A stretch of 64,000 nucleotides of DNA from Chitinophagaceae bacterium (lineage in GTDB: Bacteria; Bacteroidota; Bacteroidia; Chitinophagales; Chitinophagaceae). Both the position numbers and the translations under genes were made by a program. Position 1 is the stretch's first letter. The number at the start of each line of letters is the position of its first letter. Positions 61,886-64,000 of the stretch are shown here, in pieces. The stretch is taken from contig JAFKGQ010000009.1 in the NCBI GenBank assembly GCA_017307755.1, positions 310,001 through 374,000 of the forward strand, read 5' to 3'. A model generated the notes under the pieces. It saw nothing but the letters and a program-made list of their open reading frames with translations. It had not been told where the DNA came from and did no database searches.

Positions 61886-64000
61886 ATGAAGGCTCTGATC
61901 AGAAAAGAAATGGTCTTACTGAACACCTATCCCTATTCGGACCCGTCACCGGCGCCTGAATTTGGGCGGATGTACCCTTACAACCGTTGGGACGGGTATA
62001 CGTCGCATGGGGCGCCTGCCTCCTGGGAGATGGTGGTAATGGAGAACCGTCATATCAAGATATGGATCTGTCCGGCAGTAGGGGGGAAGATCTGGGGCGC
62101 TGTGGACAAGTCCACGGGCAGGGCGTTCATTTATTTTAATCATGCGGTCAAGTTCAGGGATGTGGCCATGCGTGGGCCCTGGACTTCGGGCGGGATAGAG
62201 TTCAACGTGGGCATATTGGGTCATTCGCTTTCGTGTGCAGCCCCTGTGGACTGTTATACAACGGAGAACGATGACGGCAGCGTCAGCTGTTTTATCGGCG
62301 CCACGGACTGGCCTTCGAGGACACGTTGGTACGTAGAGGTCTGTTTACCCGGGGATGCGGCGTGGTTCCGGACGCGTACCTGCTGGTATAACAACAGCGG
62401 GGTGGACCAGGCTTATTATAACTGGAGCAATGCGGGTATCAAAGTATCCGGAGGGCTTTCGTATAACTTTCCCGGGCATGCTTATCTGGGGCATGATGGG
62501 AGAGCCCATGCGTGGCCGGTGGATGAAAATAGGCGTGATCTTTCCAAATATGAGCATAATGACACCGGTCATTATAAATCCTATCATGTCATCGGGTCGA
62601 CCTCGAATTTCTGGGGTTGCTATTGGGAGAAAGATGATTTCGGGATGGCTCATTATTCAGCGTACGATGAGAAGCCCGGGAAGAAGATATGGATCTGGGG
62701 GCTTTCGCGGTATGGGATGATATGGGAAGATCTGCTGACCGACAGGGATGGGCAGTATACGGAGGTGCAGTCGGGGCGACTGTTCAACCAGAGTATTTCG
62801 GCCAGTTCTGCCACTCCATTCAAGCATCGTTCATTCCTCCCCTGTGCGTTCGACACGTGGGATGAATACTGGATGCCTGTGGCAGGCACTGGAGGGTTGG
62901 ATTATGCATGCCCGGATATTTCCTTTAATATAAGTGACGGCGCGATGCATATTTGCGCTAATCAACGTTTGATACACAAGCTGAAGGTAGAGGATGATCA
63001 TGGTTTGCTGGCGATGACAGCCCTGGATATGCAGACAATGGAAAAGCAACGGGTGTCCTTATCGTCGGGCCCGGATGCGGGCAGCCTCAAAGTATGGCTG
63101 GATGACTTGCTGATCTATGACGCCTGTGAGGAGCGCCACCGGCTGCAAAGACCTATGGAGATCGCGGCGGGGTATTCGTATGATTCAGTAGAGGGGTGTT
63201 ATCTCCAGGCGAAGGAGTGGGAGCGTCAGCGTTTTTTTGCGCGTGCGCAGGAAAAATATGAGGCGTGTCTGTCTTTGGACCCGTATCATATCCGGGCGCT
63301 GGCAGGCCTGGCCGGACTGCGGCTGCGTTCCATGGACTATGAAGAGAGTCTTTTGTATCTCAAACGGGCATTGTCTGTCGACACCTATGACGGGGAGGTG
63401 AATTACTTCTATGGATTGGTGCATGTACGCATGGGCAACCTGTATGATGCAAAAGATGGCTTTTCTATAGCGTCGCAGACGCCGGCTTACCGAAGCGCAG
63501 CAATGATGGAGCTTGGCAAACTGCTGATCAGAGGAGGGCAATATGCGCGGGCATTGACCTATCTGGAGGAGGCGATAGCCTGTAATGTAGGGAACTGCGG
63601 GGCTTATCGTTTGCAGGTAGCGGCGTTGAGGAAGACAGGGAGGAAAGAGGAGGCGCGGGAGATGGCGCGGATGCGGCTGCTGAGCGATCCTTTGGATCAT
63701 CTATTACGTCATGAGGCCGGGATAACAGAAGACTTGTCAACCTATGTGCTTAGTGAATGGCCGCATGAAACATTTTTAGAGATAGCTGCTTTTTATACAG
63801 AAATAGAGGATTGGGAGGCGGCGATGGAAATATTGCGATTGTCGCCGGAACATCCCATGGTGGGGCTGTGGATGGCCTGGGTAGTTTTTCGAAAGGAGGG
63901 TACGGTAGATGCGTTGGTTGTGGAAAAGATAAGGAGGATGTCTCCCGAGGGAGTGTTCCCTCACAGGCATGAGGACCTGACGGTTCTGCGATGGGCGGCA
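61886..64000 (+). CDS. DUF5107-domain protein with C-terminal TPR repeats (runs off the window)
   Basis: The frame from the ATG at 61886 stays open to the last base, giving 705 codons and an incomplete gene. The N-terminal roughly 400 residues match the DUF5107 type: PEFGRMYPYNRWDGYTSHGA, MENRHIKIWICPAVGGKIWG, HAVKFRDVAMRGPWTSGGIE and the Trp/Gly-rich beta-propeller-like blocks that follow. TPR-type helical repeats appear further on (LAGLRLRSMDYEESLLYLKRA near residue 475). Such proteins are often near glycan-degrading genes and may bind carbohydrates, but the function is not established. It has no signal peptide. It is divergent from the rhamnosidase. Confidence 0.75.
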   Translation, partial: MKALIRKEMVLLNTYPYSDPSPAPEFGRMYPYNRWDGYTSHGAPASWEMVVMENRHIKIWICPAVGGKIWGAVDKSTGRAFIYFNHAVKFRDVAMRGPWTSGGIEFNVGILGHSLSCAAPVDCYTTENDDGSVSCFIGATDWPSRTRWYVEVCLPGDAAWFRTRTCWYNNSGVDQAYYNWSNAGIKVSGGLSYNFPGHAYLGHDGRAHAWPVDENRRDLSKYEHNDTGHYKSYHVIGSTSNFWGCYWEKDDFGMAHYSAYDEKPGKKIWIWGLSRYGMIWEDLLTDRDGQYTEVQSGRLFNQSISASSATPFKHRSFLPCAFDTWDEYWMPVAGTGGLDYACPDISFNISDGAMHICANQRLIHKLKVEDDHGLLAMTALDMQTMEKQRVSLSSGPDAGSLKVWLDDLLIYDACEERHRLQRPMEIAAGYSYDSVEGCYLQAKEWERQRFFARAQEKYEACLSLDPYHIRALAGLAGLRLRSMDYEESLLYLKRALSVDTYDGEVNYFYGLVHVRMGNLYDAKDGFSIASQTPAYRSAAMMELGKLLIRGGQYARALTYLEEAIACNVGNCGAYRLQVAALRKTGRKEEAREMARMRLLSDPLDHLLRHEAGITEDLSTYVLSEWPHETFLEIAAFYTEIEDWEAAMEILRLSPEHPMVGLWMAWVVFRKEGTVDALVVEKIRRMSPEGVFPHRHEDLTVLRWAA

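Overview
The window looks like a chromosome segment of a member of the Bacteroidota, most likely family Chitinophagaceae (Chitinophaga or a relative). The signs are a SusC/SusD pair, lipoproteins with Bacteroidota-type lipoboxes, a gliding/type IX secretion C-terminal domain, TAnnTTTG-type -7 promoter elements, little Shine-Dalgarno sequence before start codons, and many TPR and VCBS proteins. No rRNA, tRNA, CRISPR array, insertion sequence or phage module was seen. Both edges cut a gene: an OmpH/Skp-like gene on the left and a DUF5107/TPR gene on the right.

Layout. 1-4500: OmpH tail, amino acid permease, heptose kinase and ispD (overlapping), then a convergent GNAT/FemAB-like gene. 4502-12194: a minus-strand run with two M1 metallopeptidases, a polyprenyl-phosphate sugar transferase, a Gfo/Idh oxidoreductase and a transglutaminase. 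12439-15460: a GH65 enzyme divergent from a membrane-anchored SRPBCC/GyrI-like protein. 15457-26971: a minus-strand nutrient-uptake locus of SusC, SusD, a clear terminator and two large ASPIC/VCBS lipoproteins. 27119-29431: a ComF-like phosphoribosyltransferase, an ECF sigma factor, and debris of an XRE regulator and a RelE-type toxin with its antitoxin.

29350-34700 is visibly more AT-rich than its flanks and begins inside the broken toxin gene. It carries a six-repeat lipoprotein, a second lipoprotein, a small beta-barrel protein, and a divergent sensor kinase/response regulator pair, and looks like an acquired cassette. 35257-43442: universal stress protein, TetR regulator and HD hydrolase linked by a shared palindrome, a thioesterase divergent from a MerR regulator, a large type IX secretion substrate, and a Crp/Fnr regulator divergent from a ClC channel with a Crp-like palindrome between them.

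43447-47725: an amine/amino acid oxidase, a PQQ dehydrogenase with cytochrome c, and an SGNH esterase. 47747-53384: a complete glycerol and glycerophosphodiester module (DeoR/GlpR-type repressor, GlpD, GlpK, GlpF, GDPD) with a readable promoter and operator half-sites. 53459-59111: alaS, a secreted protein antisense to its end, two RlaP/YcgL-type nucleotidyltransferases in tandem and a TrmO-like tRNA methyltransferase, which together suggest tRNA or RNA metabolism. 59135-64000: a GH78 alpha-L-rhamnosidase divergent from the DUF5107/TPR protein.

The strongest leads are the RlaP pair with TrmO, the AT-rich cassette in the toxin gene, the recurring TTTG-N4-ATG pattern that suggests leaderless mRNAs, and the palindromes around the TetR and Crp/Fnr regulators. 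All functional calls come from reading the sequence; no database search was run.
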